Part shown: piece after piece, positions 37,776-48,583 of the stretch | Layout: every line of letters begins with the position of its first letter | How positions within the stretch are numbered: the stretch's first letter is position 1 | Source: Terrisporobacter othiniensis | GTDB lineage: Bacteria > Bacillota > Clostridia > Peptostreptococcales > Peptostreptococcaceae | Reading direction: 5' to 3' | Assembly: GCF_000808015.1 (NCBI RefSeq) | Contig: NZ_JWHR01000111.1 | Coordinates: forward strand, 1-58,080 | Length of the DNA: 58,080 bases | Made by a program: the position numbers and the translations under genes | The notes under the pieces: model-generated | The model's database searches: none | What the model was told of the DNA's origin: nothing | The model's input: the letters and a program-made list of their open reading frames with translations, nothing else

Positions 37776-39488
37776 TTACAGTCTTACGTTATTTTTTTTG
37801 AATTCTTCTCTAACTCTAGATTCTATATCTTCTACAGCTATTAATTCTTTTTCACCAGTTTCTCTTAATACAAATTCAACTTTTCCGTCTACTATATCTT
37901 TACCAACAGTAATTCTCATTGGTATACCTATTAACTCAGCATCCTTGAATTTGAATCCTGGTCTCTCATCTCTATCATCTAATATAGTTTCAACACCTAT
38001 AGCTTCTAATTGCTTGTAGATTTTTTCTGCATTTTCTACTTGCTCTTCTTTTTTCATGTTTACTGGTACAACTATAACATGATATGGAGCTACTGATAAA
38101 GGCCATTTTATACCATTCTCATCATAGTGTTGTTCTATTATAGCTGCTGCAGTTCTTTCAACACCTATTCCATAACATCCCATTTGTATTGGTTGAGATT
38201 TACCATCTTTGTCTACGAAAGTACAGTTCATTGCTTCAGAGTATTTAGTTCCTAACTTAAAGATGTGACCAACTTCAACACCTCTCATTATTTCTAATTC
38301 TCCACCACACTTGATACATTTATCTCCGTGTTGTACAGATCTGAAATCTCCTACTACACCTTCAAAATCTCTTCCATAGTTAGCATTTTTTATATGGTAT
38401 CCTGTTTTATTTCCACCAACAACTAAATTTGATTGAACTACTATTTCTTGATCTATAAATAAGTAATCAGCTTTTATTCCTATTGGTCCAGCAAATCCTG
38501 TTTCAGCACCAGTAACTTTCTTAACCATCTCTTCTCCTGCTAAATCCATTTCAATAACATCACCTACAGCATTAGCTACTTTTGTGTCATTGACATCTCT
38601 GTCTCCTCTAACAACTACTGCTACAGATTTTCCATCTGCATCAAATATTAGAGTTTTTGCAAACTTACTTGCATCAGCTCCCATAAACGCTTCTAATTGT
38701 TCTATTGTTTTTACATCTGGTGTAGAAACTTCTTCTAACTCCAACATTTCTTCTTTGCATGGCTCATGATTTACTGATTCAGCTTTTTCTATATTAGCTG
38801 CATAATCACACTCTTTACAGAATACTATTTCATCTTCCCCAACTTCTGATTTAACCATAAATTCTGCTGAGAAAGCTCCACCTATAGCTCCTGAATCTGC
38901 TTGTACTGGTGCATTATCTAATCCACATCTAGCGAATATATTAGTGTATGCTTCAAACATATCGTGGTATGATTTGTCTAATCCAGCTTCATCTATATCA
39001 AAACTATAAGCATCCTTCATTAAGAAAGTTTTAGTTCTCATTACACCAAATCTAGGTCTTCTTTCATCTCTATATTTAGCTTGTATTTGATATAAGTTTA
39101 AAGGAAGATCTTTATATGACTTAACTTCTTGTCTTACTATATCTGTAAATACTTCTTCATGTGTTGGTCCAAGGCAGTAATCTTTACCTGTTCTATCTTG
39201 TAATCTAAACATTTCAGGTCCCATTGCAGTCCATCTTCCAGACTCTTGCCATAATTCAGCAGGTATTATACCTGTACAGAAGATTTCATTACCATCTTTT
39301 GCATTCATCTCTTCTCTTATTATGTCACTTATTTTTTTAAAAACTCTTAGTCCTAATGGTAAATGATTGTAAAGTCCTGAAGACATTTTTTTAATCATCC
39401 CTGATCTTAACATTAACTGATGACTTGTTATCTCTGCATCAGCTGGAATTTCTTTTAACGTTGGTATAAACATTTTTGACATTCTCAT
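37776..39488 (-). CDS. proS: Prolyl-tRNA synthetase (bacterial, with editing insertion)
   Basis: A 570-aa class II synthetase: motif 1 region [21 protein letters not shown], motif 2 [25 protein letters not shown], an INS editing domain of about 180 residues (around 225-405), motif 3 [18 protein letters not shown] and the anticodon-binding domain ([11 protein letters not shown]...[20 protein letters not shown]). AGGAGG lies 9 nt before the ATG. Preceded by a T-box leader with a CCA specifier, which supports both the assignment and control by uncharged tRNA-Pro. Confidence 0.97.
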   Translation of the reverse strand: MRMSKMFIPTLKEIPADAEITSHQLMLRSGMIKKMSSGLYNHLPLGLRVFKKISDIIREEMNAKDGNEIFCTGIIPAELWQESGRWTAMGPEMFRLQDRTGKDYCLGPTHEEVFTDIVRQEVKSYKDLPLNLYQIQAKYRDERRPRFGVMRTKTFLMKDAYSFDIDEAGLDKSYHDMFEAYTNIFARCGLDNAPVQADSGAIGGAFSAEFMVKSEVGEDEIVFCKECDYAANIEKAESVNHEPCKEEMLELEEVSTPDVKTIEQLEAFMGADASKFAKTLIFDADGKSVAVVVRGDRDVNDTKVANAVGDVIEMDLAGEEMVKKVTGAETGFAGPIGIKADYLFIDQEIVVQSNLVVGGNKTGYHIKNANYGRDFEGVVGDFRSVQHGDKCIKCGGELEIMRGVEVGHIFKLGTKYSEAMNCTFVDKDGKSQPIQMGCYGIGVERTAAAIIEQHYDENGIKWPLSVAPYHVIVVPVNMKKEEQVENAEKIYKQLEAIGVETILDDRDERPGFKFKDAELIGIPMRITVGKDIVDGKVEFVLRETGEKELIAVEDIESRVREEFKKNNVRL

Positions 39489-39582
39489 ATTAAATTACCT
39501 CCTAAATTTTTTAATTATTTTCAAAATATAAAATTTGCTTTGCGCAGTTTAAGCAATTAGAAATTATAATTTCTTTAAATAT

Positions 39583-39790
39583 ATAAAAAAAGCCCTTCAT
39601 CTCTAAAAATAGAGACGAAAGGCTGACTTTCCGCGGTACCACTCTAATTAATCATAATATATTATGATTCTCTCAAGGGATGTAACGGTCCTGACCCGTA
39701 AAAACTTTTTACCGTTTTTATACTAAAAGACTGGTTCAAAAACTTCCTCTTAGGAACTCTCACCACTATTCCCTCTCTGTAAAGATTTCA
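39583..39790 (-). ncRNA. T-box riboswitch of proS (Pro, specifier CCA)
   Basis: Minus strand order: AGAGAGGGAATAG (AG-bulge/GA-motif region of stem I), GAA-CCA-GTC with CCA in the specifier position (Pro codon), the T-box core AGAGTGGTACCGCGG (39631-39645), then a terminator stem AGCCTTTCGTCTCT/AGAGATGAAGGGCT (39591-39624) and a run of seven T. Uncharged tRNA-Pro should pair with the specifier and T-box bulge to favour the antiterminator. Confidence 0.95.
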
Positions 39791-39855
39791 TTTTTTACTA
39801 TTTCTTTATTATTGTTTTTAGTCTTATTCAAGTTGTTTAAAAATATAATAATTTA

Positions 39856-39884
39856 ATGATATAGCATTTTATTTTTATTGTCAA
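39856..39884 (-). promoter_or_regulatory. Promoter of the proS T-box transcript
   Basis: Minus strand: TTGACA (39879-39884), 17 nt, TATCAT (39856-39861), about 60 nt before stem I. The remaining 39900-40049 stretch up to the ispF stop is AT-rich; it holds a hairpin TTATC...GATAA (about 40005-40025) without a convincing U-tract. Confidence 0.75.
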
Positions 39885-40049
39885 CTTCAACTTTTAAATA
39901 ATATCATTATAATTTTTAGTGTATATTTCAAAATAGTTTTATTTTTCTTGTCTTTTACTATATAAAAATTATTATATCCAGTAAGTAATATTAATATACT
40001 GCTTATCAAAAGCTTTTGTGATAAACTTTTTCTACTATAACTAATTTAT

Positions 40050-40523
40050 TTATTTTTTATTCAATAAACAAATACTTTGTGCTGAAATACCTTGTTTTGT
40101 ACCTGTAAATCCAAGGCCCTCCTCCGTAGTTGCTTTCACACTAATATTCCCAACATCTGTATTTAGTATTTGAGCAATATTTATTCTCATTTCTTCTATA
40201 TATGGTGCCATCTTAGGACTTTGAGCAATTATTATGCTATCTATATTATTTATCTCATATCCTTTTTCATTTATTAAATTATTAACACACTTTAATAATT
40301 TAATACTGTCTGCACCCTTGTATTTTTCATCTGTATCTGGGAAGTGTTTACCTATATCACCTAAGGCAAGTGCCCCTAACATACCATCCATTATAGCATG
40401 AATCAATACATCTGCATCAGAGTGTCCAAGTAATCCCTTTTCATGTGGAACGCTTACCCCTCCTATAATTAAAGGTCTTCCTTCAACAAGTTTATGTACA
40501 TCGTATCCTAAACCAATTCTCAT
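40050..40523 (-). CDS. ispF: 2-C-methyl-D-erythritol 2,4-cyclodiphosphate synthase
   Basis: A 157-aa Isp[65 protein letters not shown] contains the metal ligands (Asp8, His10, His42), and [23 protein letters not shown] the nucleotide pocket. It forms the cyclodiphosphate of the MEP isoprenoid pathway. AAAGGAG precedes the ATG; it follows ispD by 27 nt. Confidence 0.97.
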   Translation of the reverse strand: MRIGLGYDVHKLVEGRPLIIGGVSVPHEKGLLGHSDADVLIHAIMDGMLGALALGDIGKHFPDTDEKYKGADSIKLLKCVNNLINEKGYEINNIDSIIIAQSPKMAPYIEEMRINIAQILNTDVGNISVKATTEEGLGFTGTKQGISAQSICLLNKK

Positions 40524-40550
40524 GTAAATTTGCTCCTTTTTATGTTAGTT

Positions 40551-41225
40551 TTATCTTAAAATTTCCTCTGCAATTTTTAAATCTTCAGGAGTAGTTATTT
40601 TTATATTATTATAAGAACCTTCTACTACCTTTACATTATATCCTAAATACTCCATCAACATTGAATCATCTGTACCATAGTATTTATCAACTTTAGCTTT
40701 TTCATGAGCTTTCATAATTAATGAATAGTCAAAAACTTGTGGAGTTTGAATTGACCATAATTTATTTCTACTTGGAGTATCACATACATCATTATTTTCA
40801 TTCACTATTTTTATGGTGTCTTTAACAGGAACCCCAACTATTGCACAGTTATATTTTTGGGCGCATTCTATGGATTTTTCTATAATTTCATCAGTTACAA
40901 AAGGTCTTGCACCATCATGAATTAAAACTATTTCACAATTTTTATCTAGTGCTTTAAGTCCATTGTAAACTGAATCTTGTCTTTCCTTTCCACCAAAAGC
41001 AATCTTAATATTTTTATATCCATATTTATCTATAACATTTTCTTGAAAAAATTCTTTTTCATCTTCTCTTACTACTATAATTATTTCTCCTATGTTTTCA
41101 TTGTTATAAAATTTATCTATGGTATGGGCTATTACTTCTTTATCTCCGATTTTTAGAAATTGCTTATTTATATCTGCTTTCATTCTACTTCCCCTACCTG
41201 CGCTAACGATAACTACGCTATTCAT
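40551..41225 (-). CDS. ispD: 2-C-methyl-D-erythritol 4-phosphate cytidylyltransferase
   Basis: A 224-aa IspD: VVIVSAGRGSRMKADINKQFLKIGDKEVIAHTI nucleotide-binding N-terminus, VLIHDGARPFVTDEII, VPVKDTIKIV and TPQVFDYSLIMKAHEKA. It joins CTP and MEP in the MEP pathway. AGAGGTG precedes the ATG. ispD and ispF are separate genes here, as in most Firmicutes. The yacL terminator isolates them from upstream genes. Confidence 0.96.
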   Translation of the reverse strand: MNSVVIVSAGRGSRMKADINKQFLKIGDKEVIAHTIDKFYNNENIGEIIIVVREDEKEFFQENVIDKYGYKNIKIAFGGKERQDSVYNGLKALDKNCEIVLIHDGARPFVTDEIIEKSIECAQKYNCAIVGVPVKDTIKIVNENNDVCDTPSRNKLWSIQTPQVFDYSLIMKAHEKAKVDKYYGTDDSMLMEYLGYNVKVVEGSYNNIKITTPEDLKIAEEILR

Positions 41226-41273
41226 AACTTCACCTCTTCTTATTTCGATTTAAAAGTTTATTATTAAGTAAGT

Positions 41274-41302
41274 AAAAAAAGACCTTCTATGAATAGAAGG
41301 TC
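41274..41302 (-). terminator. Terminator after the PIN-TRAM gene
   Basis: Stem GACCTTCTA/TAGAAGGTC around a 4-nt loop (41281-41302), followed by seven T on the minus strand. Confidence 0.88.
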
Positions 41303-41311
41303 CTTATTATA

Positions 41312-42412
41312 TTAATTCTTAGGTTTTCCAAATATCATTCTTCCTGCAGAAGTCTGAAGCACTGATGTAACTAATACATTTATAGTTTCGCCAATATGTT
41401 TCTTCCCACCTTCTACAACTATCATTGTTCCATCATCTAAGTAAGCTATTCCTTGATTAGATTCTTTACCTTCTTTTACAACTTGAGCTATCATTTCTTC
41501 ACCTGGTATAGCAACAGGCTTAACAGCATTAGCAAGTTCATTTATATTTAAGACTTCCACACCTTGGAATTGAGCTACTTTGTTTAGGTTATAATCATTT
41601 GTTACGACCTTTCCATTCATTACTTGAGCAAGCTTAAGAAGTTTGCTATCAACTTCTGATATGTCATCAAAATCCTTTTCAGTTATTTCGACCTCTATAT
41701 CTAACTCTTTTTGAATTATATTAAGTATATCTAGACCTCTTCTTCCTCTAACTCTTTTTAAGTCATCAGAAGAATCTGCAATATGTTGTAATTCATTTAA
41801 GACAAACTTAGGTATTATAAGTTTTCCTTCTACAAAACCAGTTCTGCAGATATCTGCTATTCTACCATCTATTATTACGCTAGTATCTAATACTTTTGGT
41901 GGTATTGATTTTGTAGCATTATCTTTTTTACTTGATTTATCTTTTCCTAAATTTGCAGATAATCTACTTAACTTACTAATATTAAATAAATCTTCTCTAC
42001 TTTTCAATGTAATTTTTACACCTATATAACCCATAAATAAATAGATTATTATAGATAAAATTGTTTTGATTAAAGGCATTCCTGAAATTGGTCCAAATAC
42101 CCCTCCTACTATTAGATAGGCGATAACTAAGCCTACAATTAGTCCTACTACTCCTAATAATATATCTGTCTGTGGATATTTAGATATTTCAGTATCTAAA
42201 ATTTTTACAAATCTTCTTACTTTATTGAAAATCCAAGGACTTATCAAGTAGAAAAGTACACCTACTAATAGCCCTGCTACTATACCTACTAAATATGCGT
42301 TATCTATTCCAAAACTAAGTTGTGGAAATATTTTTTCTAGACTTAAATATGAAGTTGTTCCTATTATAACTCCTAAAAGAGATATTAACATTCTTATTAT
42401 TTTGCTTATCAA
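41312..42412 (-). CDS. yacL: PIN and TRAM-domain membrane protein (YacL family)
   Basis: A 366-aa protein: four membrane segments in residues 1-135 (around 8-24, 36-60, 85-105, 115-133), a PIN nuclease domain (about 172-290: [20 protein letters not shown] first Asp, [27 protein letters not shown]) and a C-terminal TRAM RNA-binding domain ([23 protein letters not shown]...[18 protein letters not shown]). It is probably a membrane-tethered ribonuclease; the substrate is unknown. The likely start is TTG with GGGGGTGAA upstream, and an ATG seven codons on is possible. Located downstream of disA as in B. subtilis. Confidence 0.92.
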   Translation of the reverse strand: MISKIIRMLISLLGVIIGTTSYLSLEKIFPQLSFGIDNAYLVGIVAGLLVGVLFYLISPWIFNKVRRFVKILDTEISKYPQTDILLGVVGLIVGLVIAYLIVGGVFGPISGMPLIKTILSIIIYLFMGYIGVKITLKSREDLFNISKLSRLSANLGKDKSSKKDNATKSIPPKVLDTSVIIDGRIADICRTGFVEGKLIIPKFVLNELQHIADSSDDLKRVRGRRGLDILNIIQKELDIEVEITEKDFDDISEVDSKLLKLAQVMNGKVVTNDYNLNKVAQFQGVEVLNINELANAVKPVAIPGEEMIAQVVKEGKESNQGIAYLDDGTMIVVEGGKKHIGETINVLVTSVLQTSAGRMIFGKPKN

Positions 42413-42491
42413 AACTTCACCCCCTATAGTGTGTGATTTATATGATACATCATATATATGAATTTTTCATTAATTTTTTCTTAAAATTACA

Positions 42492-43571
42492 TTATATTTG
42501 CATATCTAAAGATGCCATTCTTTCCATTTTTATAAGTCCATTTTTTATATAAGTTGCTCTTATTTCACCTATTCCCTCAACTTCATCTAAATCTTCAATT
42601 GAAGCTGCTTGAATACTTTTAAAGTCATCGAAATAATTAATAATATTCTCTATAATTGCACTTGGTAACCTATGAATTTTATTTAAAACTCTATATCCTT
42701 TTGGTCTAATCTCCATATCCATACTTTCAGTTATGCCCGAGTAACCTAAGATTTTTGATACTTTTACTAAGTCAAGTAATTCATCATCTGTTAGACTTTT
42801 CATCTTTCTTTGAATTTCTTTTAACTCTACATTATCTTTTTTGTAATCCATATAAATCATCATTCTATCTTTCTTAGTAGTTCCCATTAATTCTTCTAGC
42901 TGCATTCTTACTAGTGTACCTTCTTCACCTAGCTCAATTACATACTTTTCAATTACATTTATTATTCTCATAACCATTTCTATTTTTTGAACTACTAATG
43001 CTACTTCATAGATAGTAACCATATCTTTAAATTCAAATGAATTAAGATTTAAAATGGCCTGATCTAAAACTGATTTATACTTTTCTAGTGTTTGTAACGC
43101 TTGATTAGCCTTAGTAAATATTTTTGATATTTCTTCAATTACATATTTTTGTTCTCCCCTGTATACAGTAATTATATTTCTTCTTTGAGAAATAGATATT
43201 ACTATAGCACCAGTTTGCTTGGCTACTCTCTCTGCAGTTCTATGTCTAGTCCCTGTTTCTGATGTTTGTATTGAATAGTCAGGTATTAACTGTGCATTTG
43301 CCAATAATATTGTCTTTACATCCTCACTTAAAACTATAGCTCCATCCATTTTGGCTAACTCATATAAATATGCTGGAGAGTAGTCTGCATCTATTTTAAA
43401 CCCACCATCTACTATTTCAGATATTTCATCATCATTTGCCAATACTATAAGCCCACCAGTCTTAGCTCTAAGTACATTGTCAAGTCCTTGTCTAAGAGGA
43501 GTTCCTGGAGATATTTTTCTAAGAGCATGAAGTAAGTTTTTATTATCCATAATATTATCGATATTATACAT
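42492..43571 (-). CDS. disA: DNA-integrity scanning diadenylate cyclase DisA
   Basis: A 359-aa DisA. The N-terminal DAC domain has the active-site motifs Asp76-Gly77-Ala78 (AKMDGAIVLS) and Arg109-His110-Arg111 (TGTRHRTAER). A helical spine and a C-terminal helix-hairpin-helix domain (IEDLDEVEGIGEIRATYIKNGL) that binds branched DNA follow. It makes c-di-AMP and pauses synthesis at DNA lesions in sporulating cells. GGGGGTGAT supports the ATG at 43571. It lies 9 nt after radA, whose product modulates it in B. subtilis. Confidence 0.96.
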   Translation of the reverse strand: MYNIDNIMDNKNLLHALRKISPGTPLRQGLDNVLRAKTGGLIVLANDDEISEIVDGGFKIDADYSPAYLYELAKMDGAIVLSEDVKTILLANAQLIPDYSIQTSETGTRHRTAERVAKQTGAIVISISQRRNIITVYRGEQKYVIEEISKIFTKANQALQTLEKYKSVLDQAILNLNSFEFKDMVTIYEVALVVQKIEMVMRIINVIEKYVIELGEEGTLVRMQLEELMGTTKKDRMMIYMDYKKDNVELKEIQRKMKSLTDDELLDLVKVSKILGYSGITESMDMEIRPKGYRVLNKIHRLPSAIIENIINYFDDFKSIQAASIEDLDEVEGIGEIRATYIKNGLIKMERMASLDMQI

Positions 43572-43580
43572 TCTTATTCA

Positions 43581-44948
43581 TCACCCCCTTAATACTAAGT
43601 TTATAGCTTGTCTTAGATTATCTACTGGTATGATTTCTATACCCTTTATATCTTTTACTGTAGCATAATTATTTTTCGGTATAACTATCTTTTTAAATCC
43701 TAATTTTTTGCATTCAGCTATTCTTTTTTCTATATAGCTAACAGCCCTAACTTCGCCTGTTAACCCTACTTCGCCTGTTACAACCACATCGCCATCAATA
43801 GGCAAGTTCCTAAAACTAGAAGCTACAGATAATATTATTCCCAAATCCATTGAAGGTTCGTTAATTTTTATCCCTCCAACAACATTTATGTACACATCTT
43901 GATTTTGTATTTGTAATCCTACCCTTTTTTCTAATACAGCTAATAATAAAGCTACTCTATTGTAGTCAACTCCTGTTGCTGTCCTTTTTGCAATCCCAAA
44001 ACTTGTTGGAGATACTAATGCTTGTAATTCTAAAAGCATCGGTCTTGTTCCTTCTACAGTTGATATTATAACTGAACCTGATACATCTTTAGGCTTTTCG
44101 GAGATTAGGACTTCAGATGGATTAGTAAGTTCTATTAACCCTTTATCTTTCATCTCAAATACACCTAATTCATTAGTTGAGCCAAATCTATTTTTGACTG
44201 CCCTAACAAGTCTATAAGTATTATACCTTTCTCCTTCAAAATATAAAACTGTATCTACCATGTGTTCTAATAATTTAGGTCCTGCTAAAGAACCTTCTTT
44301 AGTTACATGTCCAACAATAAAAGTAGATATTCCCATCTTCTTAGAAATTTTCATAAATCTTGATGTTCCTTCTTTTATTTGGCTTACAGTTCCTGGTGCT
44401 GAAGATATCTCTGGACTATATACAGTTTGTATTGAGTCCACAATTATCAAATCTGGATTTATATTATCTAAATAAGCTTCTATTATACTTAAATTATTTT
44501 CCGAGAAAATAAATAGATTATCTGTATTTACTCCCAATCTATGAGCTCTCATTTTTATTTGAGATTGTGATTCCTCTCCAGATATATATAATACTTTTTT
44601 TCCTGAACAGGCAACATTTCTAGATACTTGCATTAATAGCGTTGATTTTCCTATACCAGGATCTCCACCTACTAAAACTAAGGAACCTTTTACAATTCCT
44701 CCACCTAGTACCCTGTCTAATTCTTCAATTTCTGTAGAAAATCTTTCTTCGTGTTTTATCTCTATGGAATTTATGCTTATAGGTTTTGAATCACCCTTAC
44801 TTATCACAAAAACTTCCCTTTGAGATTTTTTTTCTTCTATTTCTTCAACAAATGTATTCCATTTTGTACACTCTGGACACTTACCTAACCATTTACTAGT
44901 TTCATATCCACATGACTGGCATACATACTTTGTTTTAATTTTTGCCAT
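43581..44948 (-). CDS. radA: DNA repair protein RadA
   Basis: A 455-aa protein: N-terminal zinc finger Cys10, Cys13, Cys24, Cys27 (YVCQSCGYETSKWLGKCPEC); RecA-like ATPase with Walker A GGDPGIGKST (94-103) and LIIVDSIQTV; the RadA-specific KNRFGS motif; and a C-terminal Lon-protease-like domain (INVVGGIKINEPSMDLGIILSVASSF). It promotes branch migration and D-loop extension. A terminator lies between clpC and radA, so it may have its own promoter, though some transcripts may read through. Confidence 0.96.
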   Translation of the reverse strand: MAKIKTKYVCQSCGYETSKWLGKCPECTKWNTFVEEIEEKKSQREVFVISKGDSKPISINSIEIKHEERFSTEIEELDRVLGGGIVKGSLVLVGGDPGIGKSTLLMQVSRNVACSGKKVLYISGEESQSQIKMRAHRLGVNTDNLFIFSENNLSIIEAYLDNINPDLIIVDSIQTVYSPEISSAPGTVSQIKEGTSRFMKISKKMGISTFIVGHVTKEGSLAGPKLLEHMVDTVLYFEGERYNTYRLVRAVKNRFGSTNELGVFEMKDKGLIELTNPSEVLISEKPKDVSGSVIISTVEGTRPMLLELQALVSPTSFGIAKRTATGVDYNRVALLLAVLEKRVGLQIQNQDVYINVVGGIKINEPSMDLGIILSVASSFRNLPIDGDVVVTGEVGLTGEVRAVSYIEKRIAECKKLGFKKIVIPKNNYATVKDIKGIEIIPVDNLRQAINLVLRG

Positions 44949-45068
44949 TATTATTCACCCTTAAATGCTTTATTATTACTTTATTGTACTATATATTGTT
45001 AATATCTGCATATAATATTATTCGGATTTATGTTAAATATATCAAAATAATCTTTACTAAACCTTAAA

Positions 45069-45093
45069 ATAGAGGGAGTTTTTCTCCCTCTAT
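45069..45093 (-). terminator. Terminator of the ctsR-mcsA-mcsB-clpC operon
   Basis: Perfect stem ATAGAGGGAG (45069-45078 with 45084-45093), T5/A5 loop, followed by TTTTAAGG on the minus strand, 12 nt past clpC. Confidence 0.85.
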
Positions 45094-45104
45094 CTCATAA
45101 AAAA

Positions 45105-47555
45105 TCATTTTACTTCAAAAGACATCTTACCTTCCTTTACAGTAGCTTCAACAACATCGCCTGATTTTATTGTTCCCTGTAGTATCAGTTCTGACAGCTC
45201 ATTCTCTAATTCTTTTTGAATAGATCTTTTCAGCGGTCTTGCTCCATATTCTAAATCAAATCCTGATTTTGCAATCAAATCTATAGCTTCTTCATCCATT
45301 TCTAATTTTATAGTCATTTCTTCTAATCTTGCAATTAATGTCTTACACATTAATTTGACGATTTTAGATATATCATCTTTATTAAGGGAATGAAATACTA
45401 TTATGTCATCTATTCTATTTAAAAACTCAGGTCTAAATTGTTTTTTTAGTTCAGACATTATATTTTCTTTCATTTTTTCATATTCATCTTTTTCTTGAGT
45501 TTCTGCATTCGGTATTCCAAAGCCTAATGTTTTTTGCTTTTTAATTGTTTTTGCTCCTACATTTGATGTCATTATTAATATTGTATTTTTAAAGTCTACA
45601 GTTCTACCTTTAGAGTCTGTTAGTCTACCATCATCTAATATCTGTAATAAAATATTAAATACATCTGGATGGGCTTTTTCTATTTCATCAAATAATACCA
45701 CTGAATAAGGATGTCTTCTAACCTTTTCTGTTAACTGACCTCCCTCATCATAACCTACATATCCAGGAGGGGATCCAATTAATCTAGATACAGAATGTTT
45801 TTCCATATATTCTGACATATCAATACGTACTATTTGATTTTCATCTCCAAATTCAGCTTCTGCCAATGCTTTACTAAGTTCTGTTTTTCCCACTCCAGTT
45901 GGACCTAAGAATAAAAATGAGCCAATAGGTCTATTTGGGTCTTTTAAACCTGCCCTAGCTCTTCTAATAGCTGTACAAATAGATTTTATTGCTTGTTCTT
46001 GACCTATAACCCTCTCATGTAAAATATCTTCTAGTTTAAGTAGCCTTTCTGTTTCTTCTTCCATCATTCTATTTACCGGTATTCCAGTCCATAAGCCAAC
46101 AACCTCTGCAATTACTTCTTCATCTACCACATTTGCATATTTAGATGATTTATTCCATCTATCTCTAATTTTCTCTAGTTGTTCTTGAGTCTTTCTTTGT
46201 TCATCTCGTAGTTTTGCAGCTTTTTCAAAGTTTTGACCTCTTACTGATTCTTCTTTTTCTTTTTTGATACTATTTATTTTATCTTCTAAATCCTTTATCT
46301 CCTTTGGAGGCGTATTTTCTTTTAACCTAACTTTCGAAGCTGCTTCATCTATTAAATCTATAGCTTTGTCTGGTAAAAATCTATCTGTTATATATCTTAC
46401 GGATAACTCTACAGATGCTTTAATAGATTCATCTGTTATTTTTACTTTATGATGAGCTTCATATTTATCTCTAAGACCTTTCAGTATTTCTATAGTATCT
46501 TCCTTTGTTGGTTCCTCTATTAAAACTGATTGGAATCTTCTTTCTAATCCAGAATCCTTTTCTACATGCTTTCTATACTCATCTATTGTTGTAGCTCCTA
46601 TAACTTGTATTTCTCCTCTAGCTAAACAAGGTTTTAGTATATTTGAAGCATCTATAGATCCTTCTCCTGTAGCTCCAGCTCCTATAATTGTGTGCATTTC
46701 ATCTATGAATAAAACAATATTTCCCTTCTTAATAACCTCATCTATAACTTGTTTTATTCTTTCCTCAAATTCACCTCTATATTTTGCTCCTGCTAACAAT
46801 GAACCCATATCCAATGTATAAAGAATCTTATCTTTTAATGTATCTGGAACTCTACCTTCTGCTATATCAATTGCCAATCCTTCTGCTATTGCAGTTTTTC
46901 CTACTCCAGGATCCCCAATCAATACAGGATTATTCTTTGTTCTTCTGCTTAAGATTTGAATAATTCTCTCTATCTCTTTTTTTCTTCCTATTACAGGGTC
47001 TATTTTATCTTGTTTAGCACTCTCAGTAAGGTTTCTACCATACTTATCAAGTAACTTTGATGAAGTACTATCTTGTGTAGAATTCGCTTTATTCACTTTT
47101 TTAGGTTCAATTGAGTAATTATCTATTCCCATCATATCAATAATGCTTTCAGCAATATCTCTTGAATCGATATTTAAGGATGCCAAAATTCTCATTCCCA
47201 ATCCTTCACCTTCTTGAGCAAGTGCTAATAATATATGTTCTGTTCCTATGTAATTTGTCTTAAGTTTATTTGCAAAAGCTCCTGATAACTCTAGTATCTG
47301 TTTAGATCTAGGGCTTAATGTTACCTCAGTTGCAGTTATATCATTTTTGCCCTCTATTTCAATAATCTTATTTTCTAAAATATCTTCAGTAACCCCTAAT
47401 TTATTTAAAACTTTAGCTGCTATTCCATCTTTTTCTTTTAGAAGACCTAGAAGTAAATGCTCTGTTCCTACAATTTTATGTCCAAAGCTCTTTGCAGACT
47501 CCACACCTAAGTCAATTGCAGTTTTAGCTCTTTGAGTAAACCTATTGAAGTACAT
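45105..47555 (-). CDS. clpC: AAA+ unfoldase ClpC
   Basis: An 816-aa Hsp100 protein: N-domain with both repeats, each with a TEH motif ([18 protein letters not shown]); D1 with Walker [10 protein letters not shown] and Walker [10 protein letters not shown]; a UVR-like coiled middle domain ([27 protein letters not shown]); D2 with GPTGVGKTE and [11 protein letters not shown]; and a GFGIPN-type ClpP-binding loop. It feeds ClpP. The ATG at 47555 is chosen: AGGAGG is 7 nt upstream, whereas an ATG 6 nt earlier abuts the SD. It is last in the CtsR operon. Confidence 0.96.
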   Translation of the reverse strand: MYFNRFTQRAKTAIDLGVESAKSFGHKIVGTEHLLLGLLKEKDGIAAKVLNKLGVTEDILENKIIEIEGKNDITATEVTLSPRSKQILELSGAFANKLKTNYIGTEHILLALAQEGEGLGMRILASLNIDSRDIAESIIDMMGIDNYSIEPKKVNKANSTQDSTSSKLLDKYGRNLTESAKQDKIDPVIGRKKEIERIIQILSRRTKNNPVLIGDPGVGKTAIAEGLAIDIAEGRVPDTLKDKILYTLDMGSLLAGAKYRGEFEERIKQVIDEVIKKGNIVLFIDEMHTIIGAGATGEGSIDASNILKPCLARGEIQVIGATTIDEYRKHVEKDSGLERRFQSVLIEEPTKEDTIEILKGLRDKYEAHHKVKITDESIKASVELSVRYITDRFLPDKAIDLIDEAASKVRLKENTPPKEIKDLEDKINSIKKEKEESVRGQNFEKAAKLRDEQRKTQEQLEKIRDRWNKSSKYANVVDEEVIAEVVGLWTGIPVNRMMEEETERLLKLEDILHERVIGQEQAIKSICTAIRRARAGLKDPNRPIGSFLFLGPTGVGKTELSKALAEAEFGDENQIVRIDMSEYMEKHSVSRLIGSPPGYVGYDEGGQLTEKVRRHPYSVVLFDEIEKAHPDVFNILLQILDDGRLTDSKGRTVDFKNTILIMTSNVGAKTIKKQKTLGFGIPNAETQEKDEYEKMKENIMSELKKQFRPEFLNRIDDIIVFHSLNKDDISKIVKLMCKTLIARLEEMTIKLEMDEEAIDLIAKSGFDLEYGARPLKRSIQKELENELSELILQGTIKSGDVVEATVKEGKMSFEVK

Positions 47556-47566
47556 TTTCATCCCTC

Positions 47567-48571
47567 CTATTTCTTATTTCTATTTGCTAGAGTAAATTCT
47601 TCTCTTAAAAAATCTGCTCTTTTTGTATCACTATCACCAGTCATAGGTGACATCAACCTTAAGGCGGGCTTCATTCCCTTCATTAAGTTAATTATTTTGT
47701 CTATATTAATATCTTTAATATAATCCATTTCGATACCTAACTTAATATTTGATAGATGTTTCATAGCCTCGTATGCTGTTATAATTCTTGCATTTTGTAA
47801 TATTCCTAAAGCTCTATAAACCTCATCTTCTAATTCTATAGAAGCTTCCATTTTTACTAGAGTTCTAGATTCCCTTTCCTTGGTTATTATATCTTTTGTT
47901 AAACTTTTTAAACTCTCAATAATATTTTTTTCTGATCTTCCAATTACTGATTGATTGCTTATTTCATACATATTACCTAATATATTTGATTTTTCATTAC
48001 AAATACCCTTTATATTTGCTCCTAATTTATGTGCAATATTGGAATAAGTATCTACTCTTCTTTGTAAAGATAATATTGGTAAATGAACTATGATAGATGC
48101 TTTCAGACCTGTGCCTGCATTAACAGGACAACTAGTCAAATATCCTAATTTATCATCAAAAGCATAATCTAACTTACTTTCTAATATGTCATCTATTTTA
48201 TTTGCAATTATAAAAGCCTCATCCACATTAAATTTATTTTCATATATGTTAATTTTTATATGTTCTTGATCATTAACTGTTATGTATTTAGTTTTATCTT
48301 TGTTAATAATAATTGAACCTATATCATTTGTAGAAAATTTATTGCTTATAATATTTCTTTCTATCAATGTATTCTTTTCTATTTGACTAATGTCTTTTAT
48401 ATTGTATGCAATAAAATCTTCTTGAAATAAATCCTCCGATTCTAATATTATATTGTTAATTTTATTTGCTATGACTTGAGATTCTGATTGACTTAACTTA
48501 TGTGGAAAAGGATAGTTATTAATATTCCTAGATAATGATACTTTAGTACCTATAATTATGCTATCTTCCAT
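47567..48571 (-). CDS. mcsB: McsB-family protein, probably catalytically inactive
   Basis: A 334-aa protein homologous over its length to protein-arginine kinase McsB (LGYLTSCP...GTGLKASIIVHLP, YEISNQ, ELEDEVYRALGIL, IKLGIEMDYI). Against the B. subtilis sequence as I recall it, an ungapped comparison shows the phosphagen-kinase residues replaced: nucleotide-binding RxR is Lys10-x-Ser12; the catalytic Glu of EEDHIR is Gln102, with Lys106 for Arg; GTGLR is Lys157; the second catalytic Glu is Asn196; the signature CP[ST]N[ILV]GT reads CPVNAGT. Cys148 remains. The pArg-binding RDxxRA motif reads SDTKRA (314-319). The reading frame is intact and in the usual operon, so it is probably kept as a non-kinase adaptor. 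Recently diverged activity cannot be excluded. Confidence 0.85.
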   Translation of the reverse strand: MEDSIIIGTKVSLSRNINNYPFPHKLSQSESQVIANKINNIILESEDLFQEDFIAYNIKDISQIEKNTLIERNIISNKFSTNDIGSIIINKDKTKYITVNDQEHIKINIYENKFNVDEAFIIANKIDDILESKLDYAFDDKLGYLTSCPVNAGTGLKASIIVHLPILSLQRRVDTYSNIAHKLGANIKGICNEKSNILGNMYEISNQSVIGRSEKNIIESLKSLTKDIITKERESRTLVKMEASIELEDEVYRALGILQNARIITAYEAMKHLSNIKLGIEMDYIKDINIDKIINLMKGMKPALRLMSPMTGDSDTKRADFLREEFTLANRNKK

Positions 48572-48583
48572 AAGTACCTCCTC

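Noticed and set aside
40005..40025. Terminator after ispF
   Set aside because: The TTATC...GATAA palindrome has no following U-run on the minus strand.
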